NCBI GenBank assembly: GCA_934219025.1
Contig: CAKQDG010000090.1
Coordinates: forward strand, 1 to 8,702
Origin: an uncultured Prevotella sp.
Lineage (GTDB): Bacteria > Bacteroidota > Bacteroidia > Bacteroidales > Bacteroidaceae
DNA length: 8,702 bases
Direction of reading: 5' to 3'
Shown here: piece after piece, positions 1 to 7,357 of the stretch
Layout: every line of letters begins with the position of its first letter
Position numbering within the stretch: the stretch's first letter is position 1
Position numbers and translations under genes: made by a program
Notes under the pieces: model-generated
What the model saw: only the letters and a program-made list of their open reading frames with translations
What the model was told of the DNA's origin: nothing
The model's database searches: none

Positions 1-111
1 GTGAAGCATAATGATTTGATGCATAATTCAAAGCGCGCTTCTGTATATGGCTTCTCGAAACAGGTGGATAAATATAGTCGTGTGCTTAAATTGTTTGAGG
101 CTTTGGTTTAG
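1..111 (+). CDS. C-terminal end of an unidentified protein (5' end outside window)
   Basis: Frame 1 is open from the first base and ends with TAG at 109-111, giving 36 residues that finish SKQVDKYSRVLKLFEALV. The tail is basic and probably helical, with no motif I recognise, so no function is proposed. It is called as a real gene end because a strong intrinsic terminator in the same orientation follows 23 nt after the stop, which is where one expects it for a + strand gene. The gene converges on uvrA. The frame and the terminator are seen directly; that this is a genuine coding region is inference. Confidence 0.6.
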   Translation: MKHNDLMHNSKRASVYGFSKQVDKYSRVLKLFEALV

Positions 112-134
112 TTTTTGTCAAAAACTATAAATTA

Positions 135-169
135 GGCTCGTATGCTTCTTTGTGCATGCGAGCCTTTTT
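135..169 (+). terminator. Intrinsic terminator of the left-edge gene
   Basis: The arms GGCTCGTATGC (135-145) and GCATGCGAGCC (154-164) form an 11-bp stem with one G-U wobble and an 8-nt loop, followed by TTTTT at 165-169. This is a textbook Rho-independent terminator read on the + strand. Read on the minus strand, the wobble becomes an A-C mismatch and the following tract (TAATTTATAG) is a poor U-run. It may still stop uvrA transcription coming from the right, but less efficiently. No better terminator is visible between here and the uvrA stop. Confidence 0.85.
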
Positions 170-228
170 ATTATAATTACATTTAAAGCGTTATTCTGTT
201 TTGAATATCAGATATTCTTGTTTGGCAT

Positions 229-3054
229 TTAATATGGAAAGTCAAGAGTCTGTGCAAGGTATTTTCCTGTTATGCTCCCTTTGCAACGTGCCACATCTTC
301 TGGTGTGCCGGCACAGACGAGTTCACCGCCTTTGTCGCCACCGTCAGGACCGAGGTCTATAACGTGGTCGGCATATTTTATAACATCCATGTTGTGTTCT
401 ATTACGATGATGCTGTGGCCGCGTTTTATCAAGGAATCAAATGCTTCGAGCAGTTTTTTGATGTCATGGAAGTGGAGTCCGGTTGTTGGCTCATCAAAGA
501 TGAATAGGGTGGGGGCTACTTTCTCCTGTCCGATATAGTAGGCAAGTTTTACACGCTGGTTTTCTCCTCCCGATAGAGTTGAAGAGTTTTGTCCTAATTT
601 TATATATCCCAGGCCAACACTTTCGAGTGGCTGTAGCCTTCGTGCAATGTCGCTTTGGTTGTTGGCGCTGAAAAATTCTATTGCCTCGCTGACGGTCATG
701 TTTAATATGTCGTCGATATTTTTTCCAGCGAAGCGCACTTCCAGTATCTCGTGTTTGAAACGTTTGCCGTGGCATGCATCACATTCCAGTTCAAGATCTG
801 CCATGAATTGCATTTCCACGGTTATAACTCCAGTTCCCTTACATTCCTCGCATCTGCCTCCCTCGGTGTTGAACGAGAAGTGTTTTGCCGTAAATCCCAT
901 TTGCTGTGCCAAAGGCTGGTCGGCAAGGAGTTGGCGGATGGCATCGTATGCCTTCACGTATGTAACGGGGTTTGACCTTGTGCTCTTTCCAATTGGATTC
1001 TGGTCTACCATTTCCACGTGTTGTATCATTTTGATGTCGCCCGAAATCGACGAGTATTCCCCGGGAATCTCTGCCACTTCATCAAGTTGGCGCTTTAGGG
1101 CAGGGTATAATATGCCTTTGACGAGGGATGATTTTCCTGATCCGCTGACGCCTGTTACTACGGTGAGCACATTAAGCGGAAATTTAACGTTTACCCCCTT
1201 CAGGTTGTTCATCCTTGCCCCTTTTATCTCAATGAAGAGATTCCATTTTCTTCTTTGCTGAGGTATCGGAATCTGTTCCTTTCCGAGCAGATATTTTATG
1301 GTGTGGCTTTCAGGAAACTGTTGTATGGAACTTTCTGTTATTTCGGATGGATTGCCTTGAAACACAACCCTTCCACCCAATCTTCCTGCATCAGGGCCAA
1401 TGTCTATCAGTTGGTCGGCAGAGCGTATCACTTCTTCATCGTGTTCCACCACGACAACCGTGTTTCCGAGCGACTGCAGTTCTTTCAGAACATGAATCAG
1501 TCGGCTGGTGTCGCGACTGTGCAGACCGATGCTCGGCTCGTCGAGAATGTAGAGCGAACCAACGAGGCTGCTGCCGAGTGATGTGGTGAGGTTGATTCGC
1601 TGGCTTTCTCCTCCACTTAGCGTGTTCGACTGGCGATTTAGTGTGAGGTAGCCCAGTCCCACTTCTACAAGGAAATTCAGTCTGTTTTTAATTTCTGTGA
1701 GCAATCGCTTTCCAACTGCGGCATCATGGCTTGACAGTTGCAGCTTGTCAAACCATTCTTTCAGATTTCCTATTGGCATATCAACGAGGTCGGATATGCT
1801 CATTCCATTGATTTTCACATACTCAGCCTCTTTGCGCAGTCTTCTGCCGTGGCATAATGGGCAAGTGGTTTTTCCGCGGTATCGGCTGAGCATTACACGG
1901 TATTGTATTTTATACTGGTTCTCTTTCAGCATGCGGAAAAACTCGTCAATGCTTACCCTGTCATGCTTGTCGCGCATCTTGTCAGAAGGCAGTCCGTGCC
2001 ACAGCCAGTCTTTGTGCTTTTGTGAGAGTTTGTAATATGGTTCGAATATTGGAAAATTGTCTGTGGCAGCTCTGCGTATGAATTCCTTTTTCCATTCTCC
2101 CATTTTCTCTCCGTGCCAGCATTGCACGCATCCGTCGTATACACTTAGCGACGAGTTTGGAATTACGAGCTTTTCGTCTATGCCGATAACCATGCCGAAG
2201 CCTTCACATTCCGGGCAAGCCCCGAGAGGAGAGTGGAAAGAGAACATCCCGTCGGTAGGTTCTTCGAATTTTATTCCGTCGGCCTCAAACCTTGTGGAGA
2301 AGTCGTATATGATATTAGCCGGCAACATTGATAGCCTGCATGTTCCGTCGCCTTCGTAGAAAGCAGTTTCTATCGAGTCGGTAAGTCTTGAGACGGTTTC
2401 TTTTGTATTGTCCCATGTCATGCGGTCTACAACAATCCATGCTTCTTGCATGTTGTTGCCAGATAGAGTATCGTGGTCTTGCAAAAGGTCTTCTATCCTC
2501 TTAAATTCCCCTTGTACAAAAACTCTGTTGTAGCCCTGCTGTAGAAGCATCGTGAGTTGTTGCTCCAATGTTCTTTTTTCGCTACTTAATATCGGTGCGA
2601 GGATTACAAAGCGTGTGCCGTTGGAGAAAGTCCTCACTTTCTCTATTACGTCTTCAACTGTATGTCTTTTCACTTCCTCTCCGCTGATTGGCGAGAAAGT
2701 GTGTCCGATACGTGCAAACAGAAGTCTGAGGTATTCGTAGATTTCGGTGCTGGTACCTACTGTGGAGCGAGTATTTCTGGATATAACTTTTTGTTCGATT
2801 GCAATAGCAGGTGGCAAGCCCTTTATATAGTCGCATTTTGGCTTGCTCATCCTTCCGAGAAACTGGCGCGCATATGCTGATAGACTCTCCACATATCTTC
2901 GGTGTCCTTCGGCATAAAGAGTGTCGAAGGCAAGAGATGACTTGCCGGATCCGCTTACGCCGGCAATTACTATGAATTTGTTCCTTGGAATTTCAAGTGA
3001 GATATTTTTCAGGTTATTTACCTGAGCGTTTTTTATATAAATGCAATCTTTCAT
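229..3054 (-). CDS. uvrA: Excinuclease ABC subunit UvrA
   Basis: DNA damage-recognition ATPase of nucleotide excision repair; the dimer works with UvrB to find bulky lesions and load UvrB for UvrC incision. The 941-residue product has two ABC modules: Walker A GVSGSGKSS at 32-40 and 635-643, signatures LSGGESQR (479-486) and LSGGENQR (827-834), Walker B LYILDEPSIGLH (501-512) and LFIFDEPTTGLH (850-861). The C-terminal zinc finger is complete (C735, C738, C758, C761). The first zinc module is atypical: CPEC at 280-283 lacks the upstream CxxC of E. coli UvrA but is followed by CVQC at 309-312. I chose ATG at 3054, giving MKDCIYIKNAQVNNLKNI. An in-frame TTG at 3078 lies inside the promoter -7 box, so it cannot be the start if that promoter is used. 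AAGGA lies a few bases upstream of the ATG. Bacteroidetes often have several UvrA paralogues; this one looks like the full-length housekeeping type. Confidence 0.97.
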   Translation of the reverse strand: MKDCIYIKNAQVNNLKNISLEIPRNKFIVIAGVSGSGKSSLAFDTLYAEGHRRYVESLSAYARQFLGRMSKPKCDYIKGLPPAIAIEQKVISRNTRSTVGTSTEIYEYLRLLFARIGHTFSPISGEEVKRHTVEDVIEKVRTFSNGTRFVILAPILSSEKRTLEQQLTMLLQQGYNRVFVQGEFKRIEDLLQDHDTLSGNNMQEAWIVVDRMTWDNTKETVSRLTDSIETAFYEGDGTCRLSMLPANIIYDFSTRFEADGIKFEEPTDGMFSFHSPLGACPECEGFGMVIGIDEKLVIPNSSLSVYDGCVQCWHGEKMGEWKKEFIRRAATDNFPIFEPYYKLSQKHKDWLWHGLPSDKMRDKHDRVSIDEFFRMLKENQYKIQYRVMLSRYRGKTTCPLCHGRRLRKEAEYVKINGMSISDLVDMPIGNLKEWFDKLQLSSHDAAVGKRLLTEIKNRLNFLVEVGLGYLTLNRQSNTLSGGESQRINLTTSLGSSLVGSLYILDEPSIGLHSRDTSRLIHVLKELQSLGNTVVVVEHDEEVIRSADQLIDIGPDAGRLGGRVVFQGNPSEITESSIQQFPESHTIKYLLGKEQIPIPQQRRKWNLFIEIKGARMNNLKGVNVKFPLNVLTVVTGVSGSGKSSLVKGILYPALKRQLDEVAEIPGEYSSISGDIKMIQHVEMVDQNPIGKSTRSNPVTYVKAYDAIRQLLADQPLAQQMGFTAKHFSFNTEGGRCEECKGTGVITVEMQFMADLELECDACHGKRFKHEILEVRFAGKNIDDILNMTVSEAIEFFSANNQSDIARRLQPLESVGLGYIKLGQNSSTLSGGENQRVKLAYYIGQEKVAPTLFIFDEPTTGLHFHDIKKLLEAFDSLIKRGHSIIVIEHNMDVIKYADHVIDLGPDGGDKGGELVCAGTPEDVARCKGSITGKYLAQTLDFPY

Positions 3055-3075
3055 TATCTTTATCCTTATATTATG

Positions 3076-3106
3076 CAAATGTAGCTTTTATTCCTGAAAT
3101 GACAAA
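3076..3106 (-). promoter_or_regulatory. Bacteroidetes-type promoter of uvrA
   Basis: Read on the minus strand there is a TTTG (-33 element, 3106-3103), 19 nt, then TACATTTG (3083-3076), a perfect match to the Bacteroidetes -7 consensus TAnnTTTG. Transcription would begin near 3070, leaving a short leader before the ATG at 3054. This separates uvrA from the upstream aromatic operon and rules out the longer TTG-initiated form for this transcript. The match and spacing are seen; activity is inferred. Confidence 0.75.
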
Positions 3107-3116
3107 GGTTTTGGAT

Positions 3117-3128
3117 AAAAACGTTTTT
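3117..3128. repeat. 12-bp perfect palindrome upstream of the uvrA promoter
   Basis: AAAAACGTTTTT reads the same on both strands and its centre is about 50 bp upstream of the inferred uvrA transcription start, just beyond the -33 element. It could be a protein-binding site or simply low-complexity A/T sequence. No known operator is recognised in it. The stem is too weak (one CG step) to be a convincing terminator for the upstream operon. Confidence 0.4.
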
Positions 3129-3215
3129 GTCTTGACTTGATACAAGAAATATATTTGGTTCATCCTGAATATGGAGTGATAGTATATTCAGTTTTCTGAT
3201 TTAGACGAAAACCTA

Positions 3216-3223
3216 CCCCCCCC
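3216..3223. repeat. C8 homopolymer in the intergenic gap between uvrA and the EEP gene
   Basis: Eight consecutive C (G8 on the coding strand of both flanking genes) stand in an otherwise A/T-rich 205-nt gap. The tract lies about 37 nt past the stop of the EEP-family gene and about 110 nt upstream of the uvrA promoter -33 box. Apart from this tract, the palindrome at 3117-3128 and the uvrA promoter, I see no gene, RNA or strong terminator in 3055-3259. Homopolymer runs of this length can vary in length by slippage. Confidence 0.85.
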
Positions 3224-3259
3224 GATGTTTTTTTCAAGCCTTCGGTTTTTTGTGTTATT

Positions 3260-4219
3260 TCATATATCTTTAGGAGTTAGTTGAAACCATGCAACAAGTG
3301 GGAGATGATCGCTAAATCCGCCAAGGTATTTGTAGCCCTGGTATGTGCGGAGCGGTTTTTTGTCGCCGTATCGCTCGTCTTGTTCAAGCAGAAACGGTTG
3401 GTCGTTGAGCAAGCATCCACGATAGAGCGGAAGCATACTTTTGCTTATAAGAATATGGTCGATAGACGACCATATTCCCTGGTATTTGTATGTTCCTTTT
3501 GCTCCGTTCGTTCCATTTGCTTCAGAGGATATTTCTGTCAAACCGCAATCCACAAGATATTGTATGGATTTGTCCTTTGATTCATCGTTGAAATCACCGG
3601 ATATTATAATCTTTGGATTGGTGGAGATAGCTTGTATAGAGTCTATGCTTTGCATAAGACGTTTCATTACTGCCATACGATAAGGAATTGTCGCTCTTTT
3701 CCCGGAAAAACGGCTTGGAGCATGAACAACAAATATGTGGAGGGTATCGCCGCTTGTCACTTCGCCCGAAGCATATAGAATATCCCTTGTTGGCCGCATC
3801 CCTTTAAGTGGAGTTATACGAAGTGGATATGAACTGATTAGCCTAAAAGTCATCGGAGAATAGATTAATGCAACATTTATGCCACGAAGGTCAGGTGAAT
3901 TTGTCATGACATACTCATAGCGCACATTGTGTAGCAATGCACGCTTTGTGAGGTAATGCATCACAGTGTCGTTTTCCACTTCGCACAAGGCTATAAGGTC
4001 GGGTGGCACGGATATGCCTTCTTCGCTTTTTTGGCTGCACGACAGAATCTCCCTGGATATGTTTTTCAGTTTTTTCCAGTATTTGTAATCGTTCCAGTGT
4101 CGTGGACTGTCGTGAGTGTATTCCGTGTCTTGCTTTAACGAGTCGTGAACGCAGTCAAAGAAATTCTCGCAGTTTAATTGTACGAATGTAAATATGCTAA
4201 GTATCAAAGAGGTAAGCAT
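3260..4219 (-). CDS. Endonuclease/exonuclease/phosphatase (EEP) superfamily protein
   Basis: The 319-residue protein carries the DNase I/AP-endonuclease-like metallophosphodiesterase motifs in order: NCENFFD (16-22), ALCEVEN with E80, HAPSR with H166 (166-170), SGDFND with D209 and N211 (207-212), SIDH (252-255) and FSDHLPL with H305 (302-308). These are the expected Mg2+-binding and catalytic residues, so the active site looks intact. Substrate cannot be told from sequence: nucleic acid, phosphoinositide-like lipid and other phosphodiesters are all possible. The N-terminus MLTSLILSIFTF is hydrophobic but runs straight into the first catalytic strand, so it is only a marginal export signal. 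It starts 11 nt after the tyrA stop and is probably the last gene of the aromatic operon. Bacteroidetes genomes often carry such proteins annotated simply as endonuclease. No clear terminator follows it. Confidence 0.85.
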   Translation of the reverse strand: MLTSLILSIFTFVQLNCENFFDCVHDSLKQDTEYTHDSPRHWNDYKYWKKLKNISREILSCSQKSEEGISVPPDLIALCEVENDTVMHYLTKRALLHNVRYEYVMTNSPDLRGINVALIYSPMTFRLISSYPLRITPLKGMRPTRDILYASGEVTSGDTLHIFVVHAPSRFSGKRATIPYRMAVMKRLMQSIDSIQAISTNPKIIISGDFNDESKDKSIQYLVDCGLTEISSEANGTNGAKGTYKYQGIWSSIDHILISKSMLPLYRGCLLNDQPFLLEQDERYGDKKPLRTYQGYKYLGGFSDHLPLVAWFQLTPKDI

Positions 4220-4230
4220 GTTTGGATAAA

Positions 4231-5013
4231 CTATTTGTTTGCTGAAAAATTACTGCGTATTTTTGTCAGATATGCTTTCATCCCATTTGCGTCCTTGCTC
4301 TTTATTATGTTGAGAAGTTCTTCCATTTCTTTTTCAATCTTTTCAATTTGCTCAGGTGTATGCGGGTTGAACAATATTTCCTGCAGCAAATAGTCGTCTT
4401 CGTTTAAAACGCCTCGGGCAATTTTCATGTGTCGTTTGAAAGTGGTGCCTGGTGCATCCTGATGTTTCATTACGGCAGCAAAGACGAACGTGCTTACGAA
4501 TGGAATACTGAGAGAGTAGGCCACAGTTTTGTCGTGTTCCTCAAACGAATATTCGTAGATGTTTAATCCGATACTGCTGTATAAATCCTTGAAGAACACT
4601 CTGCCCATATAGTCGCCCTCATTGATTATTATGGCATTCTCTTCGGAGAGTTGGTTGAGATTGGCAAACGTTGGACCAAACATTGGATGGGTAGACACAT
4701 ACCGATGGCCACATCCTTCATAAAACTCTTTCAGTCCTGTCTTTACAGATGATATGTCGCTTATGATGCAGTCTTTGGGGATGAATGGCATAATCTCGTT
4801 GAATGCCGCAACTGTGAATTTCACAGTTACTGCATTTATCACCAGTTCCGGCTTGAACTCCTTTATCTCTTCAAGTGAAGTAAAACGCAGGGTGTTGTAT
4901 GTGAAACGCAGTCTCTTTGGGTCTTTCTCGTAGACTGCTGTCTCGTGGTTGAAGCTCAGCAAGTCGAGAAAAAAGCTTCCCATCTTGCCGGCTCCCAAAA
5001 CAAGTATTCTCAT
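4231..5013 (-). CDS. tyrA: Prephenate dehydrogenase
   Basis: Oxidatively decarboxylates prephenate to 4-hydroxyphenylpyruvate, the Tyr branch, in the cytoplasm. The 260-residue monofunctional protein opens with a Rossmann fold: MRILVLGAGKMG with GxGxxG at 7-12. An acidic residue at the end of the second strand (E29 in VYEKD) favours NAD over NADP. SDISSVK (85-91) and STHPMFGP (107-114) are the TyrA family motifs, H109 being the catalytic-type His. The C-terminal half is helical, as in TyrA dimerisation domains. There is no chorismate mutase or ACT domain on this protein; the mutase is on the neighbouring gene. It lies 69 nt downstream of the DAHP synthase-mutase gene. No TAnnTTTG promoter is visible in that gap, so it should depend on the operon promoter and attenuator. 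Confidence 0.93.
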   Translation of the reverse strand: MRILVLGAGKMGSFFLDLLSFNHETAVYEKDPKRLRFTYNTLRFTSLEEIKEFKPELVINAVTVKFTVAAFNEIMPFIPKDCIISDISSVKTGLKEFYEGCGHRYVSTHPMFGPTFANLNQLSEENAIIINEGDYMGRVFFKDLYSSIGLNIYEYSFEEHDKTVAYSLSIPFVSTFVFAAVMKHQDAPGTTFKRHMKIARGVLNEDDYLLQEILFNPHTPEQIEKIEKEMEELLNIIKSKDANGMKAYLTKIRSNFSANK

Positions 5014-5056
5014 AGTGTTCGTCTTTCCTTTTAATTCTTGTCTTCTTATTTTAATC

Positions 5057-5091
5057 TTTCAATTTTTGATTTTTTGAATTTTTCAATTTTT
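5057..5091. repeat. A/T-rich imperfect repeat tract between aroF-type gene and tyrA
   Basis: TTTCAATTTTT occurs at 5057-5067 and again at 5081-5091, exactly 24 nt apart, with the related inverted unit TTGAATTTTTCAA (5075-5087) between them. The right copy covers the stop codon of the upstream gene. On the transcribed strand this is an almost pure A-rich spacer leading to the tyrA start. Similar CAATTTT-like runs are common in Bacteroidetes spacers; it may be low-complexity spacer or mRNA-stability sequence rather than a dedicated element. Confidence 0.5.
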
Positions 5092-6150
5092 ATTGATGAT
5101 TTCCATTTGTTGTCTGACAGATTCTTCGTGTATGGCTTCAAAGATGTCTTTTATGAAAGCAGAGTCCATACCGCACAACGAACCTTGAGCGCCCCGCTTG
5201 TCAAGAATTTCATTGTATCGCGAAGTCTGTAGCACAGTCATATTGTGTTCTTTCTTGTACTGACCGATTTCGCGGCATACTCGCATTCTTTTTGAAAGAA
5301 GTTCCATGAGATTGTTGTCGAGTTCATCGATTTGCTTTCTCAGTTCGTGTATACCCTCAGTCGTAACAGATTCGTCGCGTATAACCAAAAGACTTAGAAT
5401 ATAGTCGAGCACCTCAGGGGTAACCTGTTGCTTTGCATCGCTCCACGCCTTGTCTGGGTCGCAATGGCTTTCCACAATAAGTCCGTCGAATCCGAGATCC
5501 ATTGCCTGCTGGCAGAGAGGGGCTATAAGTTCGCGGCGTCCGCCGATATGACTTGGATCGCATATTATTGGTAAATCAGGGATACGTCTGCGCAGTTCGA
5601 TGGGAATCTGCCACATTGGAAGGTTACGGTAAATCTTCTTGTCAAAGCTTGAGAATCCTCGATGTATTGCCGCTATGCGTTTAATGCCAGCTTGGTTGAT
5701 GCGCTCCATAGCTCCAATCCACAATTCAAGGTCGGGATTTACAGGGTTCTTAATGAGAACGGGTATGTCCACGCCTTTCAAACTGTCGGCAAGAGCCTGC
5801 ATCGCAAACGGGTTTGCTGTTGTTCTGGCTCCAATCCACAAAATATCCATATCATATTTTAGAGCCTGTTCCACATGTTCAGGTGTTGCCACCTCGGTAG
5901 TGATGAGCATTCCCGTTTCTTCTTTTACACGCTTCATCCATGGCAAGGCCGCTTCGCCTTGTCCCTCAAAGCCTCCTGGCTTTGTGCGTGGTTTCCACAC
6001 TCCTGCACGAAATATGTGGCAGCCTTTAAATGCCAGTTGGCGTGCAGTCGTCATCACTTGTTCTTCTGTTTCGGCAGAGCATGGTCCTGCTATTACAAAG
6101 GGTCGCTCATTATCGCAAGGTAGTCCTAATGGTGTCAATTCTAATTCCAT
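5083..6150 (-). CDS. aroF: Bifunctional DAHP synthase / chorismate mutase
   Basis: Condenses phosphoenolpyruvate with erythrose 4-phosphate (first shikimate step) and converts chorismate to prephenate. The 355-residue protein has an N-terminal type I DAHP synthase of the AroF/KdsA group (about 1-260): GPCSAE (22-27, C24 a metal ligand), KPRTKPGGF (53-61), KNP (134-136), DPSHIGG (198-204, H201), VESH (226-229, E227) and D231. A C-terminal AroQ-type mutase (about 265-350) keeps R271, R288/R290, K299, R311, E314 and Q347 at positions matching the catalytic set of the E. coli mutase. There is no N-terminal ferredoxin-like or ACT regulatory domain. C-terminally fused enzymes of this type are known in Prevotella and Porphyromonas, where prephenate bound at the mutase domain inhibits the synthase. 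The start is 19 nt after the aminotransferase stop. The symbol follows the AroF family name and covers only the synthase half. Confidence 0.95.
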   Translation of the reverse strand: MELELTPLGLPCDNERPFVIAGPCSAETEEQVMTTARQLAFKGCHIFRAGVWKPRTKPGGFEGQGEAALPWMKRVKEETGMLITTEVATPEHVEQALKYDMDILWIGARTTANPFAMQALADSLKGVDIPVLIKNPVNPDLELWIGAMERINQAGIKRIAAIHRGFSSFDKKIYRNLPMWQIPIELRRRIPDLPIICDPSHIGGRRELIAPLCQQAMDLGFDGLIVESHCDPDKAWSDAKQQVTPEVLDYILSLLVIRDESVTTEGIHELRKQIDELDNNLMELLSKRMRVCREIGQYKKEHNMTVLQTSRYNEILDKRGAQGSLCGMDSAFIKDIFEAIHEESVRQQMEIINKN

Positions 6151-6169
6151 AATATATTTTTTTTTAACG

Positions 6170-7357
6170 TTAAATGTTTAGTTTTGAAATTCTCCGTACA
6201 GCTTCTTCAAGTTTGTCTTCTTTTGCGCAAAGAGAGATGCGTATATATCTTTCGCCGTTTGTACCGAAGATGTGGCCAGGTGTAATGAAAACATTAGCTT
6301 CGTTCAGAACCCTTTCGGTCAATTCTTCAGCATTTGTATATTCGTCGGGGATTTTTCCCCAGAGGAACATTCCAACCTGTTTTGAGTCGTATTGGCAATG
6401 AAGTAGCGACATTATATTTTCGGCATATTTCCTTCGTTTGCTGTAAGTATCGAAATTTGCCGTTCTGTGCCATTCCTCATCGTTGTTGTAGGCAGCGGCA
6501 GCAGCAAGTTGTATGCCTCGGAATGTTCCGGAGTCGATATTGCTTTTCACTTTCAGTATCCATTGTATGAAAGTCTTGTTTGTGGCGCACATACCAACTC
6601 TCCATCCGGGCATATTGTGGCTTTTGCTCATTGAATTTAGCTCGATGCAGCAGTCTTTTGCACCTTCGACTTGGAGAAGAGATATAGGCTTTTTGTTTAA
6701 GATAAAAGAATACGGATTGTCGTTTACCACAACGATGCCGTGTTTTTTTGCAAAGTCTACAAGTTTTCTGTATGTTTCCAGTTGGGCATTTGCTCCAGTT
6801 GGCATATTGGGATAATTAGTCCACATTAGTTTCACTCTACTCAAGTCCATTCGCTCTAAGGAATCGAAGTCCGGTTGCCAGTCGTTGTCGGCCGAAAGAT
6901 CGTAGTTTACAACTTTTGCACCGAGAATCTTGCTGAGTGATGTATAGGTGGGATATCCTGGATTTGGAACAAGCACTTCTTCTCCAGGGTTTACAAAAGC
7001 GAGTGTAATGTGCAGAATACCTTCTTTGCTCCCTATTAAAGGTTGTATTTCGTTCTCCGGGTTCAATTCCACTCCAAACCATCTTTTATAGAAACCAGCC
7101 ATTGCATTGCGCAGTTCCGGGGTTCCGCATGTCGGCTGGTAGCCGTGGGCAGATTCCTGTCGTGCCACTTCGCAAAGCGTGTCAATCGTTTGTCTTGATG
7201 GCGGCATGTCAGGGCTGCCGATAGCAAGACTTATTACATTCTTGCCTTCTGCATTCATTTTTGCCACTTCCTTCAGTTTCCGGCTGAAGTAGTATTCGTT
7301 TACCAGCGAAAGTCTGTTGGCTGGCTTTATTATTGTCGTGTTGTCAATTCTTGTCAT
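6170..7357 (-). CDS. Class I/II PLP-dependent aminotransferase, probably aromatic
   Basis: 395-residue fold-type I aminotransferase. The Schiff-base Lys is K245 in NSMSKSHNMPGWRVG (241-255). N184 in NYPNMPTG (181-188), D213 and Y216 in NDNPY hold the cofactor, and R373 in YIRIS is the expected substrate-carboxylate Arg; GSKEG is at 109-113. The family as such is also annotated as aspartate or LL-diaminopimelate aminotransferase, so sequence motifs alone do not fix the substrate. Position between pheA and the DAHP synthase-mutase gene argues for transamination of phenylpyruvate and 4-hydroxyphenylpyruvate (or prephenate). The ATG overlaps the 3' end of pheA by 14 nt (7344-7357), which suggests translational coupling. 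The reading MTRIDNTTIIKPANRLSLVNEYYFSRKL is the natural family N-terminus. Confidence 0.9.
   Translation of the reverse strand: MTRIDNTTIIKPANRLSLVNEYYFSRKLKEVAKMNAEGKNVISLAIGSPDMPPSRQTIDTLCEVARQESAHGYQPTCGTPELRNAMAGFYKRWFGVELNPENEIQPLIGSKEGILHITLAFVNPGEEVLVPNPGYPTYTSLSKILGAKVVNYDLSADNDWQPDFDSLERMDLSRVKLMWTNYPNMPTGANAQLETYRKLVDFAKKHGIVVVNDNPYSFILNKKPISLLQVEGAKDCCIELNSMSKSHNMPGWRVGMCATNKTFIQWILKVKSNIDSGTFRGIQLAAAAAYNNDEEWHRTANFDTYSKRRKYAENIMSLLHCQYDSKQVGMFLWGKIPDEYTNAEELTERVLNEANVFITPGHIFGTNGERYIRISLCAKEDKLEEAVRRISKLNI

Noticed and set aside
203..217. Interrupted palindrome GAATATCAGATATTC downstream of uvrA
   Set aside because: As RNA it forms only a short A/U stem with a 3-nt loop and no U-run on the uvrA strand, so it is not a convincing terminator. 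It may be chance in A/T-rich sequence.
647..1261. 204-codon + strand ORF inside uvrA
   Set aside because: It is antisense to the conserved second ABC module of uvrA, has no family resemblance, and its Ser-rich translation is what reverse-complemented coding DNA typically yields.
3055..3078. TTG at 3078 as the uvrA start
   Set aside because: The codon is part of the TACATTTG promoter element, upstream of the inferred transcription start, and the extra eight residues are not family-like.
3236..3251. AAGCC-TTC-GGTTT stem with a T-run as a + strand terminator
   Set aside because: The stem is only 5 bp with a wobble, and no + strand gene leads into it. On the minus strand the run becomes A, so it cannot end the aromatic operon.
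6163..6174. Perfect palindrome TTTAACGTTAAA at the aminotransferase stop
   Set aside because: It is A/T-rich and overlaps the stop codon inside an operon with a 19-nt gap; no binding site or terminator role is supported.
5639..6181. 180-codon + strand ORF opposite the DAHP synthase gene
   Set aside because: It is antisense to highly conserved catalytic motifs, with no own start signal or recognisable domain.
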